DNA of 64,000 nt from Stromatinia cepivora. Lineage: Eukaryota; Ascomycota; Leotiomycetes; Helotiales; Sclerotiniaceae. The notes below the pieces were generated by a model that was not told where the DNA came from, made no database searches, and saw nothing but the letters and a program-made list of their open reading frames with translations. Position numbers and translations under genes: made by a program. Position 1 is the stretch's first letter, and every line of letters begins with the position of its first letter. The stretch spans positions 1,612,001-1,676,000 of the forward strand of contig RCTD01000011.1 in NCBI GenBank assembly GCA_014898415.1. The letters run 5' to 3'. Positions 23,959 through 34,004 of this stretch are shown here, piece after piece.

Positions 23959-24316
23959 GCTTCTAAAGCTCAGTCTGAACAGACAGTGATTTCTGTCCAA
24001 TTAATTGTGCAATTGCGGAGATATGAGTGGAACTTAGATAATTATAATCGTCATCATTCTTCAATTTGGCCTTAACCTAACCTACGATTTGAGCGCAATT
24101 TAAGCATGAAAATTTGTCGAGATATATTTGAAGATTGGCACTTCAATGATTCTTTGTCCGGAAATAGCTAACCATGACCATCGCAACTGAGAAGCACAAT
24201 AAACGCATCTAACAATCCTGCGGTGAGTGTATGACAAAGAAATTAGTCCAAACTTGATAAAGAAACTCTAAGATGCAACATAAAACAATCGTATTCAATC
24301 ATTCGAACCACAGCAT
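23959..24316. promoter_or_regulatory. Intergenic region upstream of the zincin-like gene
   Basis: About 360 bp between the start at 23958 and the end of the rhodopsin-domain pseudogene. It should hold the promoter of the minus-strand zincin-like gene. No motif was recognised. Confidence 0.35.
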
Positions 24317-25944
24317 TTAAACTATCAAGCCAGCAAATTTGAACTTGCCCATCTCTGTACCATTGTGGGAATTTTCTTCCAATCCATCACAAAATTTCTC
24401 TTGTATATCTCTCTGTCGCTCCGCCCAACGAACATCTACTGGGTATTGCGCTGGGTGCTGCTGTGCTGTGACATGTTCTGGCTTAACCTCCTTATCCGCT
24501 TTGTCAATTATGGTACCTTCTGTCATTCCTCCTCCAGTTGAAATATCTAGACCCGGATATAGTTTTGCATGTTTTTTAAGTTTCATCGGTCCGATTCTGT
24601 CAGGTCCCTCACTTCTCTTCGAGGATTTTTCTGCTTGCTCATCTTTTCTTACACCGCTGCAGCACAAGTAGACTTCAATTCTTGATCAGTATTTCCGGGG
24701 AAACCTTGTAATATGTGGTGTGCATGTGATGATGATACTAAAGACGAGCTCTGTAATCTGAACCATATATAATAATCCGACGTTTCACATATGATCGCTA
24801 TTACTACTAATTATAACACGCCAAACAATGCTCAAAATTGAGGATATAATAGCTCTATTCATTATTAGTAAAGCATTTTCGTCAAGAAGTCGGACTTACA
24901 AGAACCCAGTACCAAAAATTAATGCGACACCCAATCTCTTCCTAATGGTCATACTCTTCAGTTGACTCACTGCCACCAATAGTACAATAAATAGATAGAT
25001 ATCAGTTATCAATCCAAAAATACCAGTTGGGACATTAAAGTCTTGTGCTCGAATGTCATTATCTGGAATCAAATAGATTGAAAGTGGAAATGCCCAAAGA
25101 CCAGTGAAGATGACAACAATAGTATAGAAGATAAAAGTTATTCCTATACCAATATAGCATGATATTCGGATCCTATCGGTAGTGGAGAAAATTTCGATGT
25201 ATAATAAGAATATGGTGATTTTGATTAAACCGGCGGCTAGAGAAGTCATCAACGTGTCCATAGCTATCGAGGCAAGACTGCGGAAAGACAATATTTTGAT
25301 TAATGGGACTTCCCATGAGTGAATACCTGTTTGACCAGTGCCCGTGGCGCCGACCTACAAAATGGTAGAGTCTGTTTAATACTTGGATCTTGAGGCATGT
25401 CTGAAGGTCATGCTCACCAATATATCGACAAAGGAAACAAATGTAGCAAGGATGGGAGTTACTCCTGGGGGAGGGGGGATATAGGGGTGGCCTCCGCAAG
25501 TGAGCGCCACGTGCCAAAAATGACATTGCAAATGGTAAGAAAAATGGAAGAAAGTAAAATTAAATGAAGGGCACAGTCGGACAGAACTGAGTGCACCTAC
25601 TATTAAGATTATAAAGAATGTCAATGACGCCAAAATAGCCAACATGAAGGCTAGATCGCTCCAATTGTATTTAACTGGGTGTATAAGTTTAAATATCGTC
25701 CATATTCTAATAGCAGTACATATTGCCATAACAATGAAAGCGATATGTTATGGCAATATGTAAAGCGATATAAGCCAGCGCTATAACGATTGGGCCTATC
25801 GAATACGGATTTGTAAAGTCAGGTGTAACACCTGGTGGCGGGGGAATTAATCCAATTCGCGACAGAGTCTGGAACGTGTAAGATCTGGGAAAGATTACTA
25901 GTTTCGGCACGGTCGAACAAAACGATGAATGGAGCTATAATTAT
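24317..25944 (-). pseudogene. Rhodopsin-domain membrane protein, decayed copy 2
   Basis: It is paralogous to 19574. The start ATG-ATC-ATG-GCT of copy 1 corresponds to ATA-ATT-ATA-GCT at 25944-25933, so the start is lost by transitions. A frameshift lies between 25850 and 25905, upstream of PPPPGVTPDFTNP. A 25-nt insertion (25718-25761 region) breaks the first membrane segment. The rest reads AIRIWTIFKLI, NWSDLAF, GLIKITIFLLYIEIF and a TM segment ending FGTGFL at a GTAAGT donor (24898). The next exon continues SSILSIVWRV, then NVGLLYMVQITELVF, but with TGA at 24785-24787 and 24686-24688. The polar tail ends at 24317. A 246-nt intron (25355-25600) is needed. Multiple lesions argue for a true pseudogene rather than sequencing error. 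Confidence 0.8.
25718..25761. repeat. Perfect 16-bp inverted repeat with 12-nt loop
   Basis: ACATATTGCCATAACA (25718-25733) pairs with TGTTATGGCAATATGT (25746-25761). One arm is part of the ancestral coding sequence and the other belongs to a 25-nt insertion. Confidence 0.97.
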
Positions 25945-27566
25945 TGACTGTGGAGAAGAGATAATATATAGCTTTGGAAAAAGGATTGCAAAGATTTCAC
26001 TCAAATCATCAAATTAGATCTAGATAATGCGAAAGTTTCAATCGATGAAGCACTTGGCAACCTATTAATATGTAAGAAATCATTTCAGTAGAGTGGATTG
26101 CACAATAAAGAAAGTGTAGTTGAATTATGACAAAGAATTATTACATTTCGAGACCTAGATAGAAGTAAGAAAGTCAAATGCTATCCATTGGCTAATCAAC
26201 CCTGCACTCAGGGAACTAGTACACAGATGTCTAGTTAACTTCCAAAGTTGCACTCTTGTGCTGAGAAATCTTTACTTTAGTTGGGCACACGGTAGATCCT
26301 GTGGAATGACCCATGAAGTCTTTGGTGCCCTATTAAATATATTCTGGTTTTCGCTGTTGTTGTATATACAGGAGTCGTTTGCTTTATTGGCGTAGCATCC
26401 CATTGATGTTATGAGTAATTTTTTCTATATACAGGTTCACCTGTTGAAAATTCAATGCCCGGAATTGAGGCATGTATATGAGTTTTGTGCAATATAGTTC
26501 TTTCCGGAATACAATGCATAAACTTCTGAAGAGTCGAAGAGACTTCTCAATATATGCAAAGGAGAGCATCACGGGCTGAATGTGATTGGGAACAAAGCAC
26601 AGCTGGATCTTGAATATTGATTGGGAAATTGGACCAATATTATTGTATACAAGAATAAAGCCAGAGGCACATAACTCCATAAGTGTGAAGATGCCAAATC
26701 CCGTGTTGCCGTCCGGGGCAAAATCTCGTTGGTCCTTCTGACCCTTATGATCACATTACTGACAAGAATGGTGATTCTTAGTGAGGGTTTATTTTTATGC
26801 ATTGCAATATACCAAGAAGAGAATGAATTATCATGAGATGACTCAAATAACATGATTTGAGTTACTCAATACATTCACATTCAGATGCTTGCTTCAGCAA
26901 GAAGAGGACTGCTCACAAACAAGAAAGCGGGAAAGCAAGAAAGAGAGGCAACAAACAAACAAACAAACAAGAGAGGGCTGCAAACAACCTTCACAAAAGA
27001 TCTCAATGAATCAAGCGCGGTACAAAGGATCGATTACCTATGTTAGAGAATGAGGCATGGTAGCTGGATTTGACTACCCATGTGCATAGAGTTTTCGAAC
27101 CAAGAATCTTCCGGATTCCTTAGATCTTGGTGGAGCCAACATATACTTAAACGCGGTAATGAAGCAAGTCTCATGCATTTTATATACACTAATAAGGGAA
27201 TATAACCATGGTTTTTCAATTCGAACTTAGTGCTTTTAGGGGTGGGAGAGACACTGCTCGTGTTCCGGCTCGTGATCCGGCTCGTGATCCGGCTCGTGAT
27301 CTATGTTCCGTAATTGGTAATTGTAAGTAGTGATGTCAAGATTCCCTAAATTTTATCCGGTCTTTGCCCAGAATTTCCATATATAAAGGGCCAAATTTGA
27401 GGACTGAAGGACTGGAAAACTCAAAAACTTGTGTGAACCGGGTCTCCACCAAAAGAATGATGCACAGTCTCTGGGGTATTCTGGGCACACCGTAGCCTTG
27501 TCTGAAAATCATACATTTGAAATCGAAGCAAACCAACACGAACACATGGCAAAAGCTGCCTGGTAC
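25945..27566. other. Intergenic region with simple repeats
   Basis: No gene was recognised. It contains a CAAA tetranucleotide run near 26950-26972 and a 12-bp minisatellite at 27265-27300. ORFs up to 98 codons on the minus strand overlap and lack family features. The last 200 bp should include the 3' end of the Lcp5-like gene. Confidence 0.5.
27265..27300. repeat. 12-bp minisatellite, three exact copies
   Basis: CCGGCTCGTGAT is repeated three times, with a partial, degenerate copy before it. Confidence 0.95.
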
Positions 27567-28682
27567 CTACTTCCTACCCGTACCACGATCCTTTCTTCCC
27601 CCGTCTAGCATCTTCAATCTCTTCTGAAAGCCTTCACCAACTTGCATGCCGCTTCCTCTAGGACCATCCTCGACACCTCTCTTTCTACTCTTCTCTAGAA
27701 CATCCTTCATTGCACCACCGCTACCACCTTTTCTCTTTGTCAATCTCTCAATTCTATCAACACCCTCGCCCAAACCCCTCCATTCCTCGCCACCATATCC
27801 AGCATCTTGTCTTCCACCAGCCCTATTTTTCTTCGATCGATCCTTCTTGCTTTCCTTCGGTAATCTAGTATAATTCTTCTCTTCGTATTCTCTTCTCTCA
27901 TCATCTTCCTTCTTTTCCTTTTCGCTCTTTGATCTTCTGCCACCGGCTATGATATTCGAGCCGATACTAGCCTCTGCAATTGGTGCAGCAGACAATTCCG
28001 TATTGACGAATTCATCCAAGGTTGCAGATTTGTTCGCTTTCCTGTCTTTCTTTTCGCGACGTTCGGTGGTAGGCATAGCGGTTGCAGTGATGCGAGGAGG
28101 TTTGTAAACACCATCTGAGGAATGTTTCGAATCATCATCTGTAGCAGCGGCAGGTCTAAGGAGAGAGGAAGGATTTGGTCGGTATTGGAGATCATCGATC
28201 TGGGAGGTTTCAAGAGATACCCCGTTCGCATCCGTATCACTGTCGTCTTCAGAGTCTGAATCGTATCCATCAATTGGCGCATCATCTTTACTTCTGAGAG
28301 CTTTCGGTGTAGGCGCAAGAGCTCGAAGTGCATCGTCGGATGCTCGGAGTACTTTGTCGATTTGATATTTCAAACGCCCTTCTAATGGCCGAACACCCTT
28401 TTCAAGATACACTCGCAATTCTACCAATTTTCTCACCACCGCATTGTCCAATTCTTCTTCATCCTCATCGGATATATCGTCTTTCTGATTCCTGATTTTA
28501 AGGATTATGATAAAGACCAAGTTTTGAAGGTAGGATAGGATCAGCTCATTCTTCACGTCTAAGAGTGAAATGCCATCTGCAGGAGGATTGACAACTGAAC
28601 TTTCTGGAGCTGATTCAATGGCAGAAGTCAGTGATTGAGTAAGATTAGCCAGTAATGCCGGAAGAGAAGTCTCGAAAGCCAT
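27567..28682 (-). CDS. LCP5: Lcp5/neuroguidin-type (Sas10/Utp3/C1D family) U3 snoRNP-associated protein
   Basis: Single exon, 371 aa from ATG 28682 (MAFETSLPALLANLTQSL). The open frame extends upstream without a plausible ATG. The N-terminal helical part, including LDVKNELILSYLQNLVFIIILKIR and VVRKLVELRVYLEKGVRPLEGRLKYQIDKVLRA, fits the Sas10/Utp3/C1D domain of Lcp5 and neuroguidin. An acidic linker (YDSDSEDDSDTD), a YRPNP motif and a long Lys/Arg/Glu-rich tail ending RKDRGTGRK follow, as expected for a nucleolar protein. The family acts in 18S pre-rRNA processing in the small-subunit processome. It is transcribed away from the TM9 gene. The reading frame is intact and the composition normal. 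Confidence 0.9.
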   Translation of the reverse strand: MAFETSLPALLANLTQSLTSAIESAPESSVVNPPADGISLLDVKNELILSYLQNLVFIIILKIRNQKDDISDEDEEELDNAVVRKLVELRVYLEKGVRPLEGRLKYQIDKVLRASDDALRALAPTPKALRSKDDAPIDGYDSDSEDDSDTDANGVSLETSQIDDLQYRPNPSSLLRPAAATDDDSKHSSDGVYKPPRITATAMPTTERREKKDRKANKSATLDEFVNTELSAAPIAEASIGSNIIAGGRRSKSEKEKKEDDERREYEEKNYTRLPKESKKDRSKKNRAGGRQDAGYGGEEWRGLGEGVDRIERLTKRKGGSGGAMKDVLEKSRKRGVEDGPRGSGMQVGEGFQKRLKMLDGGRKDRGTGRK

Positions 28683-29158
28683 AATCCCGTTGTTAAATTT
28701 GTCAATTAATGAAATAAATGGATGAGTTCTCAAAGAATTTCTGAACAAGAAGATTTCTATTGTATCGATAAGAAATCTGATTTCCATGGGATAAATTTCT
28801 TTTGCGCCGGCCAAATATTAATCCGACCCTTGCGGCAAGGCCAGGTTAGTCGAAAAGCTATCCCAAGTTCCCTTCACAGCAAGCAAAAACAAGTAAATTA
28901 TCCAGTTGCTTCATTTCAACTAAATCCAATATCTCTCATTCATTTTCCTTTTAGATTGTCCTCCACTGTTTCTTTGTATGAGAGAATTTAACTGATCAAT
29001 TCTTTTGTGGCATCTCATGCTAAATTAAACATAAGGTTGAGGATCAAGGGTTGGATCTTCGTAAGCTCTCCTTTCAAGAACATCCGTCCTTATGAATACC
29101 TAAATCCTACCCTTGAATCGTGTCAAACTCACACATCGCCAGATAGATTCTTTTCATC
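28683..29158. promoter_or_regulatory. Divergent promoter region between Lcp5-like and TM9 genes
   Basis: 476 bp between two divergent start codons must hold both promoters. The 60 nt before 29159 are CA-rich and fit a leader. No specific binding site is claimed. Confidence 0.5.
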
Positions 29159-31147
29159 ATGCGTTTAAAAGATTTCACACCGTCTGCGGCTTTCTTCGCG
29201 ACTCTGCTCGTCGCTCCCCAACTATCCTCAGCTTTTTATCTTCCTGGTGTTGCGCCAACCTCATATCCACCCGGCGCCAAAGTTCCCTTATTTGTTAATC
29301 GACTCACACCCGTCGGTTCTTATGATGATGGTCAATTGAGATCAGTGGTATCTTTCGATTATTATCATCCGGCTTTCCATTTCTGTAGACCAGATCCAAA
29401 ACCCGAATATGTCTCGGAAAGTTTGGGCAGTATCCTTTTCGGTGATCGCATAATGACTTCGCCCTTCAACCTGAAGATGGGAGTTAATGAGACATGTACA
29501 CAACTTTGCGAGGAGAAGAAGTTTGATCAAAGCTCGGCACATTTTGTGAACAGAAGGATACAACAAGGGTTCGCGTTGAATTGGTTGGTTGACGGTCTAC
29601 CCGCAGGGCAATTGATTGAGGACGAAATCACACAAACGAGATTCTATAGTCAAGGATTTGCTCTGGGGAGTAGCGATCAGAAGGACATGCATTTGAATAA
29701 TCATTACGATATCTTCATTGACTACCATGAGGTTTCTGCCGGTCAAATGAGGGTTGTTGGCGTTATTGTCCAACCTTCATCCAGGACATTGAATAGGAAT
29801 GCAGGCGATCCAGAATGCGGTGCTGGGGGACCAAAAGTGGTGCTTTCCGAGTCTGGCGAGACAGCCGTCACATATTCGTATAGCGTCTGGTGGCAACCAT
29901 CAACAACAGCTTGGGCAACTAGATGGGATAAATATCTCCATGTTTTTGACCCCAAGATTCATTGGTTCTCTTTGATCAACTCAGCTGTCATTGTAGTATT
30001 CCTCGTCATTACAGTCCTTTCAATTCTCATGCGAACATTGAGAAAAGACATTCAAAGATACAACAGGCTTGACTCGATCAACCTTGATGACTTGTCAGGA
30101 ACATCTGTTGCTGTCGAAGACGGAGTTCAAGAAGATTCTGGATGGAAGTTGGTACATGGAGATGTATTTCGCACACCAGGACACCCATTGATTTTGAGCG
30201 TCTTTCTTGGAAATGGAGCACAGTTGTTCGTTATGACGGGCTTCACTATTGCTTTCGCACTTTTGGGATTCCTATCACCATCAAATCGTGGATCTCTGGG
30301 TACTATTATGATCCTTTTGTATACTGTCCTTGGGTTTATCGGTGGATATACCTCAGCCCGGGTATACAAGTCCTTTGGTGGCGAACAATGGAAGCTCAAC
30401 ATTGCCTTGACGCCAACTCTCGTTCCAGGTATCGTCTTCGGCACATTTTTCCTTCTCAATCTTTTTCTCTGGGCCAAGGAATCCTCAGGAGCAGTACCAT
30501 TCACAACAATGCTCGTTATTGTCTGTATCTGGTTTTTCTTTTCTCTGCCCCTATCATTTGCTGGAAGTTGGGTTGGGTTCCGCCAACCACCTATCGCTGC
30601 CCCCGTTCGTACCAACCAAATTCCACGTCAAATCCCCCCTTCTACCTCCTACATGCGCCCAATTCCATCCATGCTTCTCGTGGGTATTCTACCATTTGGG
30701 GCAATCTTTGTTGAACTCTACTTCATCATGTCTTCCATCTGGTTTTCCAAGGTCTATTACATGTTCGGCTTCCTCTTTTTGTGCTACGGTCTCATGATCA
30801 TTACGTGCGCCGCCGTCACAGTTCTCATGATATATTTCTTGCTATGTAGCGAAAATTATCACTGGCATTGGAGAGCATTCATGACGGCCGGTGCAAGTGC
30901 TGGGTATGTGTTTGCGAACGCCATGATTTACTGGATGACGAAACTACAACTTGGTGGCTTGGCTGGTAGTGTACTTTACATTGGGTATAGTGCACTCATT
31001 TCGTTTTTGTTTTTCATTCTTACTGGTAAGTCACATTTATTCTATATCTGATTCAGGATGATAATAATAAGCTGTCAAGGTTCAATCGGATATTTTGCTT
31101 GCTGGGCATTCGTCCAGAAGATTTATGGATCTATAAAAATCGATTAG
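29159..31147 (+). CDS. TM9 superfamily (EMP70/nonaspanin) membrane protein
   Basis: Two exons, 29159-31025 and 31080-31147 (intron GTAAGT...TCAAG, 54 nt), give 644 aa. A signal peptide of about 25 residues ends at LSSA, followed by FYLPGVAPTSYPPGAKVPLFVNRL, the standard opening of the family. A lumenal domain of about 250 residues has paired cysteines. Nine hydrophobic segments run from about residue 275 to the end, with FRTPGHPLILSVFLGNGAQL before the second, as in TM9SF proteins. The second exon supplies IGYFACWAFVQKIYGSIKID, whose KID end matches the C-terminal KxD/E signal for Golgi/COPI retention. Family roles are in endosome/Golgi sorting and adhesion. The last intron is required for the correct C-terminus; the unspliced frame ends instead in KSHLFYI. 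Confidence 0.95.
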
Positions 31148-31652
31148 GGTTTGACTTGGTTGGGTTAACATCTTTGTCCTCGTCAAAAAACGAGATTTTC
31201 AATGACGTGAACTCACGGGTGGATGGAAAGAAAGGCACTGAGAAGAGGGGCAGTTCGCCTTTGTACTATAAAGCTGGATTTTTCTTCATTTTCTGAAGCA
31301 TCTTCAATGAATCGAAATCGTATGATACGATGATAAAATATCTATAGCGAATGGTTCAGAGACAGATAGATATATTAGGGCGCAACGGCGTTTGGAATGT
31401 ATTGATATGTCGTGGAAATGAATTCTTAATTTATTATATATTTGCAGCCACTTGAAAATGACTATTTAGAAACGACAATATCCCGTAATCATTATATAAT
31501 CATTTTCATCTGTTCAGACAATATAATCTATTATTTCTCTCTAAGAAGATGAGTACTATACTCTTTTTGTATTTTTTCTATAGTATCAATAGTGACGTCA
31601 TACAGAGCCGGGCAGATTGGTGCTGTTAGTTAATATTGATATAATTAATTAT
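31148..31652. other. 3' flank of TM9 gene to the AT-rich block
   Basis: No gene seen. Composition drifts to AT-rich from about 31400, and the LTR at 31653 begins the transposon block. Confidence 0.5.
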
Positions 31653-31844
31653 TGTTACGAACCTCAACTACGAAACTAGGGCTAGCCGAAAGCGGGCCGA
31701 ATTGTACGCTAGTTTGAAGAGTTTTCATCTATATAGAGGGGAATTCTTCAATACCATTAGAAAGAAAGTAATGAAAAGTTTTTGATTTTAAATCCAAATT
31801 TATTATTATTCGAAATTAATTGATTCTTTGTTATAATTCTTATA
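31653..31844 (+). repeat. LTR of element family R (192 bp), left copy
   Basis: It begins TGTTACGAACCTC and ends TTCTTATA (ancestral TTCTCACA). An inverted 192-bp relative is at 42906-43097, and homology stops at these boundaries in both. The first 90 bp keep many G and C bases, so this LTR is less mutated than its neighbours. Confidence 0.8.
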
Positions 31845-34004
31845 ATTCTTTTTATTTATTTTTGAGAGCAATTCGTCGGTTAATTTTGGGAATAACCTCA
31901 TTTTTTCATTTATAAAAATCTTCGAAAACCCTTCGAAATTCACCTTTGAAATTTATCTTCAAAATATATACGAATTTGATTTCAAAACGAATCTTCGAAA
32001 ACCCTTCTGAATATTATCAAAAACCTTTGAAAATTTACTTTCAAAATATATACAAATTTGATCTCAAAACGAACCTTCGAAAACCCTTTGGAATATTGTC
32101 GAAAACCTATCAAAAATACTACAAAAAACCTTCGAATCAAGAAAACAAGAAAAAGGAATTGAAAAGATTTATTCGAAAAATATGAATATGATATACAAAT
32201 CGAATCCTATTTTATTTTATGAAATTCGAAAGCGAATCCTTAAATTATATAAATTATTCAAACAAAAGAACCAAAAAACGAAAAGTATATGGAGAACCTT
32301 CGAGATTTTATCGGAAAATTGAAGAATTTGAATATAAAAGTTGAAGATATTAAAATTGAAAATATTGAAGTTGAAGATATTGAAGTTGAGATTATGATAA
32401 AATTTTTGATGCTACCGTTAAGGAGTATAATAAATGGATTTATATATAATAATAATAATGATGAAGTCTTTAATACTATCTTTAAGGAATATAATAAACG
32501 GATTTATATACGATAATAACTGTATTTCTGTTTTCAAAATAGAACTTTAATGAAATGCTTAAAGTTTCTTCTTTTTGATAAAATACCAGGTTTCTTTCAA
32601 AAAAAGGGGTGAAATTAGTCCTTGTATGATTCTGAAGGATCATTAGTAAAAACTAATTGTAAATAATCGGATCTATATTAGAAAGTTAATATATTAGCTG
32701 AAGATGAAATAATATTTATATTGAAGATATTATTTGATACAAATTTGAATCGATATATTAATAGATATAATATATTTTATATTTCAAATTTCAAAAAAAA
32801 AGCAAATTGAAAATTTCTTCCTCTTTTATTATTTATTGAATCTATAGGATCATTGAAATCGATGAGAATATTGATCCAAAAAAGAAAGTATCAATATCTC
32901 TTATTCATTATATCGAAAATATACCGAATTCGAAATCAATATTCCCTACTTATTACATCAAAAGTATATCGAATTCGAAATCAATATCCCTTATTTATTG
33001 TATCGAAAATATATCGAATTCGAATCGAAAATATACCGAATCCAAATCGAAAATATATCTATCGAAATTATACCGAAATCGTACCGAAATCGAACTGAAA
33101 ATGGATCGAAAATGAATATCTATACAGGGGTTTTTAAGTAATATTGAAGAGTTTTCAAAAAGTGAAAATGTTGAACTTTATAAAATGAAGATGTAGGCAT
33201 TATAATTTCACTATTGAAGGAATTATTATGGATTTAATCGTTGTATAGAGTTCTCCATTGGAGTTTTAGCTCGGCCGACTATTATAGAGTTAGGAATGGA
33301 GGAATTAGAAGAATTGAAAGAATATCGATGGTTCTACGAAATGTCAGAGTCACAAATGGCAAAGAATCAATTAGTTCTAAAACAGCTATAAAACTTTTCA
33401 TTATCCTTTTCTAATTAGGAGAACCTTTTTTTTTTAAGTTTAATAAAGAACGATATCGGAATGATAACAAATTATCGATTATATATTAAAGTTTAATAAA
33501 TACAAAGATTTTACAAAATTTCTAATCAATCGATAGTAGATCATTGATTGTACATTTGTCTTTAATAATAAAGCCACTTTTTTATAAAAATTCCTAACTT
33601 TACTAACAATATCCTTTTAACAATTATAATAGAGCCTTCCCTTCGGGGCTTCGCTTCCGAGAAGCCGATGAATTGTTGATTTGTTTATAATTATAAGAAG
33701 CCATCGATTAATAAAGTAATTATAATATATAATGATTTTGTATAACAAATAAAGAAATAAATAATAATAATAATAATAACAAAAATATATATAATGTGCT
33801 TTTTAAAGATTATATAAATCTATCGAAATCCTATCTTCGAAACTTTATATTTCTATATTGCAATTGTAATATTATATCTTTAAAACTTTTATTATTCTTT
33901 TTATTATATCTCAGCTTTTTCCTGAATTGATAATATATTCAGTTCATGTACCTCCGCAATTTATATATCCGATATACCTTCACTACACTAAATATATCGC
34001 TTAT
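31845..34004 (+). mobile_element. Internal part of element R (left segment, non-autonomous or gag-degraded)
   Basis: AT-rich sequence after the LTR. A 75-codon frame at 32289 (MENLRDFIGKLKNL) may be a gag remnant. A GC-rich hairpin is near 33640. The segment is interrupted by Copia A at 34005 (CTTAT duplication), so its continuation should be at 40868. The right limit of this element is not determined. Confidence 0.5.
32880..33115. repeat. Degenerate tandem repeat in element R
   Basis: Units of about 26-60 nt share AAAATATATCGAATTCGAAAT. A relative in reverse orientation lies at 43740-43995 in the second R element. Confidence 0.7.

Noticed and set aside
25376..25600. A second PPPPGVTP-like stretch inside the pseudogene, suggesting a duplicated exon
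   Set aside because: It falls in a 246-nt candidate intron and shows no further homology; likely coincidence.
30127..30797. ORFs of 162 codons (minus) and 190 and 92 codons (plus) inside the TM9 gene
   Set aside because: They overlap an intact, recognisable 644-aa gene in other frames.
33625..33665. Short GC-rich hairpin (GGCTTC...GAAGCC) as an RNA gene or terminator
   Set aside because: Only six base pairs, no surrounding gene; noted in the element R entry but not called separately.
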